DNA of 46,458 nt. Origin: Burkholderiales bacterium. GTDB lineage: Bacteria; Pseudomonadota; Gammaproteobacteria; Burkholderiales; Burkholderiaceae_C. How positions within the stretch are numbered: the first letter of the stretch is position 1; each line of letters starts with the position of its first letter. A program made the position numbers and the translations under genes. Positions 39,933 to 46,458 of the stretch are shown piece after piece. The stretch lies in contig JAEKLF010000112.1 in assembly GCA_019509985.1 (NCBI GenBank), positions 1 through 46,458 of the forward strand, read 5' to 3'. Below the pieces are notes generated by a model. It was not told the origin of the DNA. It searched no databases and saw only the letters and a program-made list of their open reading frames with translations.

Positions 39933-40919
39933 TCACCAGTTCAGCACGATCTTGCCGACGTGCTGGTTCGATTCCATCCGCGCGTGCGCCTCGGCGGCCT
40001 GGGCCGCGGGCAGCTCGCGGTCAATGACCGCCTTGACCTGGCCCGCCTCGATCAACGGCCAGACCTTGTCGCGCAATGAACGCGCGAGCTCGGCCTTGAA
40101 GGCCGCCGAGCGCGGGCGCAGCGTCGAGCCGGTGATCGTCAACCGCTTGCGCAGCACCAGGCCGGCATCGATCTCCGACTTCACACCACCCTGCACCGCG
40201 ATCAGCGCCAGGCGACCGTCCTCGGCCAGCGCTTGCACGCCACGGCCGATGTAGTCGCCAGCCACCATGTCCAGGATCACGTCGACGCCACGACCGCCGG
40301 TGGCAGCCCTGGCTTCGGCGACGAAGTCCTGTTCGCGGTAGTTGATCGCCACCTCGGCACCCAGTGCCAGGCAGGCCGCGGCCTTGTCGGCGCTGCCGAC
40401 GGTCACCAGCACGCGGGCGCCGAGCGCCTTGGCGATCTGAATGGCCGTGACGCCGATGCCGCTGCTGCCGCCATGGATCAGCAGCGTCTCGCCCGGCTGC
40501 AGCCCGGCGCGGTCGAACACATTGGCCCAGACGGTGAAGCAGGTCTCGGGCAGCGTCGCGGCCTGCGCCATCGACCAACCCTGGGGCGCCGGCAGGCATT
40601 GGCCCACAGGCGCCGTGCACAGCTCGGCATAGCCGCCGCCGTTGACCAGCGCGCAGACCCGGTCGCCAATCGCGAAGCCGGCCTCAAGCAGCGCCGCCGC
40701 ATCACCCGAGACGATCACGCCTGCCACTTCCAGGCCAGGCAGATCGCTTGCCCCGGGCGGCGGCGGGTAGGCACCCTTGCGCTGCAGCACGTCCGGCCGG
40801 TTGATGCCCGATGCGGCGACGCGGATCACGCACTCGCCAGGCCCGGCGACCGGATCCGGTCGCGTGACCAACTCCAGCACCTCGGGCCCGCCGGGACGGG
40901 TGATGGCAATCGCCTGCAT
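39933..40919 (-). CDS. NAD(P)H quinone oxidoreductase, zeta-crystallin type
   Basis: The 328-residue MDR-superfamily protein begins MQAIAITRPGGPEVLELV. It has the GroES-like fold with GINRPDVLQRKGAYPPPPG and the NADPH-binding loop IHGGSSGIGVTAIQIAKALGARV. The zinc ligands of true alcohol dehydrogenases are absent, so it belongs with the zinc-independent quinone reductases (PIG3/Qor). It reduces quinones or enones with NADPH; the substrate is not defined. The ATG at 40917-40919 is chosen, since the frame continues upstream only as a shadow of pnp. It lies 22 nt after pnp. Confidence 0.9.
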   Translation of the reverse strand: MQAIAITRPGGPEVLELVTRPDPVAGPGECVIRVAASGINRPDVLQRKGAYPPPPGASDLPGLEVAGVIVSGDAAALLEAGFAIGDRVCALVNGGGYAELCTAPVGQCLPAPQGWSMAQAATLPETCFTVWANVFDRAGLQPGETLLIHGGSSGIGVTAIQIAKALGARVLVTVGSADKAAACLALGAEVAINYREQDFVAEARAATGGRGVDVILDMVAGDYIGRGVQALAEDGRLALIAVQGGVKSEIDAGLVLRKRLTITGSTLRPRSAAFKAELARSLRDKVWPLIEAGQVKAVIDRELPAAQAAEAHARMESNQHVGKIVLNW

Positions 40920-40941
40920 CGCGCTTCGTCGCGGCTTCTTC

Positions 40942-43119
40942 TTACTCGGCCGGTGCGTCGGGCGCAGCGGTCGGAGCAGCGGTCGGAGCAGCGGGGGCGG
41001 CGATGGGCGCCGGTGCCGGCTGCTGGTCACGGTCGATCAGCGCCTTCATCGACAGCTTGATGCGGCCCTTCTCGTCCGTCTCCAGCACCTTGACCTTGAC
41101 GATCTGGCCTTCGCTCAGGAAGTCGGTGACCTTCTCGACGCGCTGATGCGCGATCTGGCTGATGTGCAGCAGGCCGTCCTTGCCGGGCAGCAGGTTCACG
41201 AGGGCACCGAAGTCCAGGATCTTGGTGATCGGGCCTTCGTAGACCTTGCCGATTTCGACTTCGGCGGTGATCTCGGCGATGCGCTTCTTGGCCAGTTCGG
41301 CCTTGGCGCCGTCGGTCGAGGCGATGGTGATGGTGCCGTCTTCGCCGATGTCGATCGTGGTGCCGGTCTCTTCGGTCAGCGCGCGGATGGTGGCGCCGCC
41401 CTTGCCGATCACGTCACGGATCTTCTCGGGGTTGATCTTCATCGTGTACAGGCGCGGCGCGAAGTCGCTAACCTCGGTGTTCGCCGTGGCCATCGCACCG
41501 ACCATCACGCCCAGGATGTGCAGGCGGGCTTCCTTGGCTTGCGCCAGCGCCACCTGCATGATTTCCTTGGTGATGCCCTGGATCTTGATGTCCATCTGCA
41601 GGGCGGTGATGCCGGTCGTCGTGCCGGCCACCTTGAAGTCCATGTCGCCGAGGTGGTCCTCGTCACCCAGGATGTCGGTCAGCACGGCGAAGCGGTTGCC
41701 GTCCTTGATCAGGCCCATGGCGATGCCGGCCACGTGGGCCTTCATCGGCACGCCGGCGTCCATCAGTGCCAGGCAGCCGCCGCAGACCGATGCCATCGAC
41801 GAGGAGCCGTTGGACTCGGTGATTTCCGAGACCACGCGCACCGAGTACGGGAAGTCTTCCTTGCTCGGCAGCGCAGCGATCAGCGCACGCTTGGCCAGAC
41901 GGCCGTGGCCGATTTCGCGGCGCTTGGGCGAGCCCACGCGACCCGTCTCGCCAGTGGCGAAGGGAGGCATGTTGTAGTGCATCATGAAGCGGTCTTCGAA
42001 CTCGCCGGCCAGCGCGTCGATGCGCTGCGCGTCGCGGTCCGTGCCCAGCGTCGCGATGACCAGGGCCTGCGTCTCACCACGCGTGAACAGCGCCGAGCCG
42101 TGCGTGCGCGGCAGGACGCCGTTGCGGATCTCGATGGGGCGCACGGTGCGCGTGTCGCGGCCGTCGATGCGCGGCTCGCCGGCCAGGATCTGGCCACGCA
42201 CGATGCCGGCTTCGATCTCGAACAGCAGGCCTTCGACCTCGACCTTGTCGAATTCGACGCCTTCGGCCTTCAGCGCGGCGAAGACGCTGGACGTGACGCT
42301 GCGGCAGGCCTGCGTGCGGGCCTGCTTGGAGCGGATCTGGTAGGCGGCCTTGAGGCCTTCTTCGGCCAGCGCCTTGACCTTGGCGATGAAGGGCTCGTTC
42401 TTGGCCGGCGCGGTCCAGTCCCAGGTGGGCTTGGCGGCGTCACGCACCAGGTCGTTGATGGCGGCGATGGCAACATTGCCTTGCTCGTGGCCGTAGACCA
42501 CGGCGCCCAGCATGATTTCTTCCGACAGGCCGACGGCCTCGGACTCGACCATCAGCACGGCGGCTTGCGTACCGGCGACGATCAGGTCCATCTGGCTGTT
42601 GGCCAGTTCGGTCTTGCCCGGGTTCAGGACGTACTCGCCGTTGACATAGCCCACGCGCGCGGCGCCGATGGGGCCATTGAACGGGATGCCGGAGATGGCG
42701 AGGGCCGCGGACGTGCCGATCATGGCGGCGATGTCAGCCTGGACTTCAGGGTTCAGGCTCAGCACATGCACGACGACCTGGACTTCGTTGAAGAAGCCTT
42801 CCGGGAACAGCGGGCGGATCGGGCGGTCGATCAGGCGGCTGGTCAGCGTCTCCAGCTCGCTCGGGCGGCCTTCACGCTTGAAGAAGCTGCCGGGGATCTT
42901 GCCGGCAGCGTAGGTCTTCTCGATGTAGTCGACGGTCAGCGGGAAGAAGTCCTGGCCGGCCTTGGCTTCGGTCTTGGCGACCACGGTGGCCAGCACCACG
43001 GTGCCTTCGATGCTGACCAGCACGGCGCCGGTCGACTGACGGGCGATTTCACCGGTCTCGAGCGTGACCTGGTGGTTGCCCCACTGGAAGCTCTTGGTGA
43101 CCTTGTTGAACAAACTCAT
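40942..43119 (-). CDS. pnp: Polyribonucleotide nucleotidyltransferase (PNPase)
   Basis: The 725-residue phosphorolytic 3'-5' exoribonuclease and degradosome partner has, in order, two RNase PH domains with an alpha-helical linker, a KH domain (KIRDVIGKGGATIRALTEETG) and an S1 domain (GKVYEGPITKILDFGALVNL). An Ala/Pro tail ends the protein, part of which is encoded by a 12-nt tandem repeat at 40964-40994. Two ATGs lie close together. AGGAG abuts the first and is six bases from the second (43117-43119), so MSLFNKVTKSF is preferred. A 13-bp hairpin lies in the leader. Confidence 0.97.
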   Translation of the reverse strand: MSLFNKVTKSFQWGNHQVTLETGEIARQSTGAVLVSIEGTVVLATVVAKTEAKAGQDFFPLTVDYIEKTYAAGKIPGSFFKREGRPSELETLTSRLIDRPIRPLFPEGFFNEVQVVVHVLSLNPEVQADIAAMIGTSAALAISGIPFNGPIGAARVGYVNGEYVLNPGKTELANSQMDLIVAGTQAAVLMVESEAVGLSEEIMLGAVVYGHEQGNVAIAAINDLVRDAAKPTWDWTAPAKNEPFIAKVKALAEEGLKAAYQIRSKQARTQACRSVTSSVFAALKAEGVEFDKVEVEGLLFEIEAGIVRGQILAGEPRIDGRDTRTVRPIEIRNGVLPRTHGSALFTRGETQALVIATLGTDRDAQRIDALAGEFEDRFMMHYNMPPFATGETGRVGSPKRREIGHGRLAKRALIAALPSKEDFPYSVRVVSEITESNGSSSMASVCGGCLALMDAGVPMKAHVAGIAMGLIKDGNRFAVLTDILGDEDHLGDMDFKVAGTTTGITALQMDIKIQGITKEIMQVALAQAKEARLHILGVMVGAMATANTEVSDFAPRLYTMKINPEKIRDVIGKGGATIRALTEETGTTIDIGEDGTITIASTDGAKAELAKKRIAEITAEVEIGKVYEGPITKILDFGALVNLLPGKDGLLHISQIAHQRVEKVTDFLSEGQIVKVKVLETDEKGRIKLSMKALIDRDQQPAPAPIAAPAAPTAAPTAAPDAPAE

Positions 43120-43205
43120 GCTCATCTCCTGGTTGTGTCAGGCGCCGTCTTCACACGAGGAAGGCGCCGGAGGGACCGGGAACGATGCTGGGTTTGGCGT
43201 GATGC

Positions 43206-43244
43206 CATTCCAAGGCGGCTCGACGAGCGAACCGCCTTGGAATG
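43206..43244 (-). promoter_or_regulatory. 13-bp perfect hairpin in the pnp leader
   Basis: CATTCCAAGGCGG (43206-43218) is the exact reverse complement of CCGCCTTGGAATG (43232-43244), with a 13-nt loop containing CTC-GAC-GAG that could extend the fold. It lies 86 nt before the pnp start, between rpsO and pnp. In E. coli the equivalent interval has an RNase III stem-loop used in pnp autoregulation. Similar use here is inferred from position and structure. Confidence 0.65.
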
Positions 43245-43278
43245 ACACATCGGCGCCACGGCAGCTTGGTTCCACGGC

Positions 43279-43323
43279 AAAAGACAAAGAGCCTGACCTG
43301 GGCTTGATGGACCAGACAGGCTC
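43279..43323 (-). terminator. Intrinsic terminator of rpsO
   Basis: On the minus strand GAGCCTG-T-CTGG pairs with CCAG-GT-CAGGCTC (11 paired bases, small internal loop) around a 10-nt loop, followed by TTTGTCTTTT. It begins 18 nt past the rpsO stop codon. pnp therefore needs read-through or its own promoter downstream of this point. Confidence 0.85.
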
Positions 43324-43341
43324 CTTGCGGATTCGGGTGGA

Positions 43342-43611
43342 TTACTTGCGCAGGCCGAGCTTGGCGATCAGCGCGGTGTAGCGGCTGGAGTCGGTGCGCT
43401 TCAGGTAGGCCAGCAGGCTCTTGCGCGAGTTGACCATCTTCAGCAGGCCGCGGCGGCCATGGTGGTCCTTGGCGTGCAGCTTGAAGTGGGGGGTCAGCTC
43501 GTTGATGCGGGCGGTCAGCAGGGCGACCTGGACTTCCGGCGAGCCGGTGTCGTTTGCGCTGCGCGCATTGGCCTTGACGATTTCGGCCTTGTTCATATCG
43601 GCGACGGACAT
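43342..43611 (-). CDS. rpsO: 30S ribosomal protein S15
   Basis: The 89-residue product is exactly the usual S15 length. It has VQVALLTARINELTPHFKLHAKDHHGRRGLL and VNSRKSLLAYLKRTDSSRYTALIAKLGLRK, the 16S rRNA-binding helices. The start MSVADMNKAEIV (43609-43611) is preceded by GGAAAA. It is followed by a strong terminator and then pnp, the classic rpsO-pnp order. Confidence 0.98.
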   Translation of the reverse strand: MSVADMNKAEIVKANARSANDTGSPEVQVALLTARINELTPHFKLHAKDHHGRRGLLKMVNSRKSLLAYLKRTDSSRYTALIAKLGLRK

Positions 43612-44009
43612 TTTATTTTCCAAAAGGTTTCGGAAGTCCGGCCGGGCAAGACGCACTGAAGGCGCTGCCGCAGACGGTTTCCGGGGTTGACTTGCGGACA
43701 CGGGGGAAACCACCCCGAGCCGTGCTGGTGCCGCCCGACTTGCGTCGAACGTTTGTTCTGCTTGCGCAAAACCTGCGGATTCTAGCCTAAAGCGGTGCAA
43801 GCGCCCATCCCGCCTCAGGCCAGGCTCGCGGACATGCTGCCGATGGCACCGGTTTCAAGAGGGCCAGGCGCCCTGCCCTGCAAATGCGTGACATCTCTGC
43901 GCTGGACCGAAAACCGCTCTTGAAGCGCCCTCGCCTCGCCCAATCTCTCGGCCATCGGGTGCTGCTCCCGACCCGTGAAGCAGCGTTCACAGCCACTGGA
44001 GTTTCACCC
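43612..44009. promoter_or_regulatory. Divergent rpsO / small heat-shock gene region (398 nt, no gene)
   Basis: No open frame here looks like a protein. On the rpsO side a TAGAAT -10-like hexamer lies at 43779-43784 (minus strand), which would give a leader of about 160 nt. The rpsO leader contains no repeat I can name. On the other side is the sigma-32-like promoter listed separately. The remainder shows no recognisable motif. Confidence 0.4.
43919..43946 (+). promoter_or_regulatory. Candidate sigma-32 (RpoH) heat-shock promoter
   Basis: CTTGAAG (43919-43925) matches the RpoH -35 box CTTGAAA in six of seven positions. After 13 nt, CCCAATCT (43939-43946) matches the -10 box CCCCATnT closely. 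It lies about 64 nt before the small heat-shock gene start, which is the expected target of this factor. Confidence 0.65.
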
Positions 44010-44405
44010 ATGTTCTATCTGACCCACCCCCGCCACGTCGCCCGCGCACTGCGCCAGTTCGATGCCGACAGCAATGCCGCCCGCAGCCCCGCGCTGGACG
44101 TTTCCGAGGACGACAAGGCCTACCGCGTCACCGTCGACATGCCCGGCGTCGCCAAGGAAGCCGTCAAGGTCCGCGTCGAAGGCCGCCGTGTGAACGTCGA
44201 GACTGTCACGCCCGAAAGCGAAGCAGCCACGGATGGTTCGCGCCTGCTGTACAGCGAGCGCCGCGCCGCTCGCTATGCCCGCAGCTTTTCGCTGCCGGTC
44301 GAGATCGATCAGGCGACCTCCGAAGCCCGCTTCGAGAACGGCGTGCTGACGCTGAGCCTGGTCAAGCGCGTCGCCGAGAACGGTGGCCAGCTGACCGTCA
44401 ACTAA
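44010..44405 (+). CDS. Small heat-shock protein (Hsp20/alpha-crystallin)
   Basis: The 131-residue protein has a short N-terminal arm and an alpha-crystallin domain (about 28-125): PALDVSEDDKAYRVTVDMPGVAKEAVKVRVEGRRVNVE, then the family ending FENGVLTLSLVKR. Such proteins hold unfolding proteins in the cytoplasm until Hsp70 can refold them. GGAG lies 8 nt upstream of the ATG. A sigma-32-like promoter precedes it. It overlaps the end of convergent tsaD by 4 nt. Confidence 0.92.
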   Translation: MFYLTHPRHVARALRQFDADSNAARSPALDVSEDDKAYRVTVDMPGVAKEAVKVRVEGRRVNVETVTPESEAATDGSRLLYSERRAARYARSFSLPVEIDQATSEARFENGVLTLSLVKRVAENGGQLTVN

Positions 44406-45454
44406 GCAACCCCAAGCTCCCAGCGCGGGCGGACTTCAAAGCCGCCGTCGCGCCTGAGGGCTTCACCGCGGGCCATGCCGCGCTGCACGCGCAGCGCGGC
44501 GGCCATCGCGATCATGGCGCCGTTGTCGGTGCACAAGGACAGCTCGGGGTAGTGCACGCGCACGCCCCGTTTGGCGCAGGCGGCGTTCAGTTGGTCGCGC
44601 AGCCTGGCGTTCGCACCCACGCCACCGGCGACGACGAGGCGCTTCAGCCCCGTCTCCTTCAAGGCCAGCAGCGACTTCTTCACCAGCACATCGACTATTG
44701 CCGCTTGCGTGGACGCAGCCAGGTCGGCCCGGGTCTGCTCGCACGGTGAGTCGCCGATCTTCTTCACCTGCGTCAGCACCGCCGTCTTCAAGCCGGCGAA
44801 GCTGAAATCCGGCTTGCCGCTGTGCAGCAGCGGGCGCGGCAGCGCATACGCTTCCGGGTTGCCGAACTCGGCCATGCGCGCAAGGTGCGGGCCACCGGGG
44901 TACGGCAGGCCGAGCAGCTTGGCGCTCTTGTCGAAGGCCTCACCGGCCGCGTCGTCAATGGTCTCGCCCAGCATCTGGTAGCGGCCCACATCGTCCACGC
45001 GCATCAACTGCGTGTGGCCGCCGCTGACGAGCAGCGCGACGAAGGGGAACTCCGGCGGGTCGGACGACAGAAAGGGCGACAGCAGATGCCCTTCGAGGTG
45101 ATGGATGGGCAGGGCTGGCACATCCAGCGCCGTGGCCAGCGACACCGCCACGCCAGCGCCCACCAGCAGCGCGCCCGCAAGGCCCGGGCCTTGCGTGTAG
45201 GCGATCAAGTCCACGTCATGCAGCGCCAGGCCGGCTTGCGACAGCACCTCGCGCGCCAGCGGCAATACGCGGCGCACGTGGTCGCGTGAAGCCAGTTCGG
45301 GCACGACACCACCGTAGGCCTGGTGCATCGAGATCTGGCTGTGCAGCGCCTGTGCCATCAGCTTCGGCGGCGCATCGCCCGCCACCTCGACGAGCGCCAC
45401 CCCGGTCTCGTCGCAGGACGACTCGAACCCGAGGATGCGCTGAACGGAAGTCAC
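44402..45454 (-). CDS. tsaD: tRNA N6-threonylcarbamoyladenosine synthase, catalytic subunit
   Basis: The 350-residue Kae1/TsaD ASKHA-fold enzyme transfers threonylcarbamoyl to A37 of ANN-reading tRNAs together with TsaB and TsaE. Visible are GFESSCDETGVA, the metal-binding H119 and H123 (HHLEGHLL), VSGGHTQL and GGVGANARLR. The start is a GTG (45452-45454) overlapping the fdx stop, preceded by AAGGAAGG, so translation should be coupled to fdx. Confidence 0.97.
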   Translation of the reverse strand: MTSVQRILGFESSCDETGVALVEVAGDAPPKLMAQALHSQISMHQAYGGVVPELASRDHVRRVLPLAREVLSQAGLALHDVDLIAYTQGPGLAGALLVGAGVAVSLATALDVPALPIHHLEGHLLSPFLSSDPPEFPFVALLVSGGHTQLMRVDDVGRYQMLGETIDDAAGEAFDKSAKLLGLPYPGGPHLARMAEFGNPEAYALPRPLLHSGKPDFSFAGLKTAVLTQVKKIGDSPCEQTRADLAASTQAAIVDVLVKKSLLALKETGLKRLVVAGGVGANARLRDQLNAACAKRGVRVHYPELSLCTDNGAMIAMAAALRVQRGMARGEALRRDGGFEVRPRWELGVA

Positions 45455-45789
45455 TTGCCTTCCTTGGCGTGATTGATCGAGTACTTGGGAATCTCGACCG
45501 TGATGTCCTGCTGGCGCAGCAGCGCCTGGCAGGACAGGCGCGAATCGGGTTCAAGCCCCCAGGCACGGTCCAGCATGTCCTCTTCGTCCTCTTCCATCTC
45601 GGAGAGCGAACGGCCGCCCTCACGCACGATGACGTGGCAGGTCGTGCAGGCGCAGACCTGGTCGCAGGCGTGCTCGATGGGGATGTCGTTGGCCAGCAGC
45701 GCTTCGCAGATCGATGTGCCAGGCGTCGCCGTGATGCTGGCGCCGTCGGGGCAGTACTCGGCGTGCGGGAGGATCTTGATGATGGGCAT
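45451..45789 (-). CDS. fdx: 2Fe-2S ferredoxin of the ISC system
   Basis: The 112-residue adrenodoxin-type ferredoxin has C42, C48 and C51 (ACDQVCACTTC) and C87 (RLSCQAL), the same ligand spacing as E. coli Fdx. It supplies electrons for iron-sulfur cluster assembly on IscU. It lies 10 nt after hscA, as in isc operons, and overlaps tsaD. Confidence 0.96.
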   Translation of the reverse strand: MPIIKILPHAEYCPDGASITATPGTSICEALLANDIPIEHACDQVCACTTCHVIVREGGRSLSEMEEDEEDMLDRAWGLEPDSRLSCQALLRQQDITVEIPKYSINHAKEGK

Positions 45790-45799
45790 GGAGTGAGCC

Positions 45800-46458
45800 T
45801 CAGAGTGCCGACACGTTGCGGCCAGTCAGCGCGCGGGCGATGGAGCGATTCATGCGTTCGGCGGCAAAGCCTTCGGTGGCCTCGGCCAGCGCCTTGACGG
45901 CGGCGTCGATGGTGTCGGCATCGCCGTCCATCGCAGCAAGCGCCACCAGGCGCGCTTCAAGCGTCTGGCGCTCGGCCTCGGTCAGCAGGTCGCCATCGGC
46001 GGCCAATGCGCTGCGCGTGGCGAGCACCATTCGTTCGGCCTCGACCTTCGCCTCGCGCAGCTTGCGCGCCGCCATGTCGGCATCGGCGCTGGAGAAGCCG
46101 TCCTTCAACATGCCGGCGATCTGGTCGTCGGAAAGGCCGTAGCTCGGCTTCACGGTGATGGCCGCCTGCACGCCCGAGGTCAGTTCCTCGGCAGACACGC
46201 TCAGCAGCCCATCCGCGTCGACCTGGAAGCTGACGCGGATGCGCGCGGCGCCGGCCACCATCGGCGGGATGCCACGCAGCTCGAAGCGCGCCAGCGAACG
46301 GCACTCGCTGACCAGCTCGCGCTCGCCCTGCACGACGTGCACGGCCATCGCGGTCTGGCCGTCCTTGAAGGTCGTGAAGTCCTGCGCCTTGGCCACCGGA
46401 ATGGTCGAGTTGCGCTCGATGACGCGCTCCACCAGGCCGCCCATGGTCTCCAGCCCCA
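45800..46458 (-). CDS. hscA: Hsp70-type chaperone HscA, C-terminal part (5' end outside window)
   Basis: The frame runs off the right end of the window. About 219 residues of the substrate-binding half are present: LETMGGLVERVIERNSTIPVAK, VVQGERELVSECRSLARFELRGIPP, then the helical lid rich in Ala, Glu and Arg. HscA is the ATP-driven chaperone that, with HscB, releases clusters from IscU. The assignment over DnaK rests on the adjoining fdx and on the shortened lid without a DnaK-type Gly-rich tail. Confidence 0.93.
   Translation of the reverse strand, partial: GLETMGGLVERVIERNSTIPVAKAQDFTTFKDGQTAMAVHVVQGERELVSECRSLARFELRGIPPMVAGAARIRVSFQVDADGLLSVSAEELTSGVQAAITVKPSYGLSDDQIAGMLKDGFSSADADMAARKLREAKVEAERMVLATRSALAADGDLLTEAERQTLEARLVALAAMDGDADTIDAAVKALAEATEGFAAERMNRSIARALTGRNVSAL

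Noticed and set aside
40964..40994. 12-nt tandem repeat (2.6 copies) as a mobile or regulatory element
   Set aside because: It lies in the Ala/Pro tail of PNPase and only repeats Ala-Pro-Thr-Ala codons, so it is ordinary slippage in low-complexity coding sequence.
1..46458. Insertion sequences, prophage, toxin-antitoxin or defence genes
   Set aside because: No transposase, integrase, restriction, toxin or defence domain was seen in any plausible frame, and gene order is typical of the chromosome core.

Overview
This window is a GC-rich stretch of chromosome from a betaproteobacterium of the order Burkholderiales. The best guess is the Rubrivivax/Roseateles/Mitsuaria side of the order. The reasons are the gene order rpsO-pnp-qor-tpiA-secG-tRNA-Leu-nuoA..N-DUF2818-NUDIX, a Bug-type solute-binding protein, the hscA-fdx order, and the protein families themselves. 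No insertion sequence, phage gene, integrase, CRISPR array or rRNA was seen. The content is core metabolism and respiration with a few accessory genes.

Layout, left to right. A histidine kinase C-terminus (1-615, +) faces an RND efflux pair, adaptor then permease (3918-5084 and 668-3907, -). Chorismate synthase aroC and a two-CBS protein follow on the minus strand. Divergent from the CBS gene are an O-acetylhomoserine sulfhydrylase (metY) and an overlapping alpha/beta hydrolase. Next come a Baeyer-Villiger-type flavoprotein, a DUF962 membrane protein, a MipA/OmpV outer membrane protein, and the threonine-degradation pair kbl-tdh with a divergent XRE-cupin regulator. Then lie a Bug-family binding protein, a YihY membrane protein, DUF2069 plus an FAD-linked 2-hydroxyacid dehydrogenase, and a second RND adaptor/permease pair.

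From about 23.1 kb to 43.6 kb everything is on the minus strand. Read in transcription order it is rpsO, pnp, qor, tpiA, secG, tRNA-Leu(GAG), nuoA-nuoN (complex I), DUF2818 and a NUDIX hydrolase. The right end holds a small heat-shock protein (+) and hscA (partial), fdx and tsaD (-), the end of an isc iron-sulfur cluster joined to the t6A enzyme.

The main anomaly is in the complex I operon. nuoN is split into three segments in two frames, with two conserved internal stretches missing, and nuoL seems to lack a further in-frame stretch. This is either real decay of complex I or a local assembly fault.

The most interesting non-coding signal is a structured element of about 75 nt present twice, just upstream of aroC and of nuoD and in the same orientation to the downstream gene. 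Its proximal stem differs in sequence between copies but pairs perfectly in both. Other regulatory leads are a perfect 16-bp palindrome between kbl and the XRE gene, a sigma-32-like promoter before the small heat-shock gene, an rpsO terminator with a 13-bp hairpin in the pnp leader, and hairpins over the starts of aroC and the Bug gene. I did not find a new multi-gene system here.
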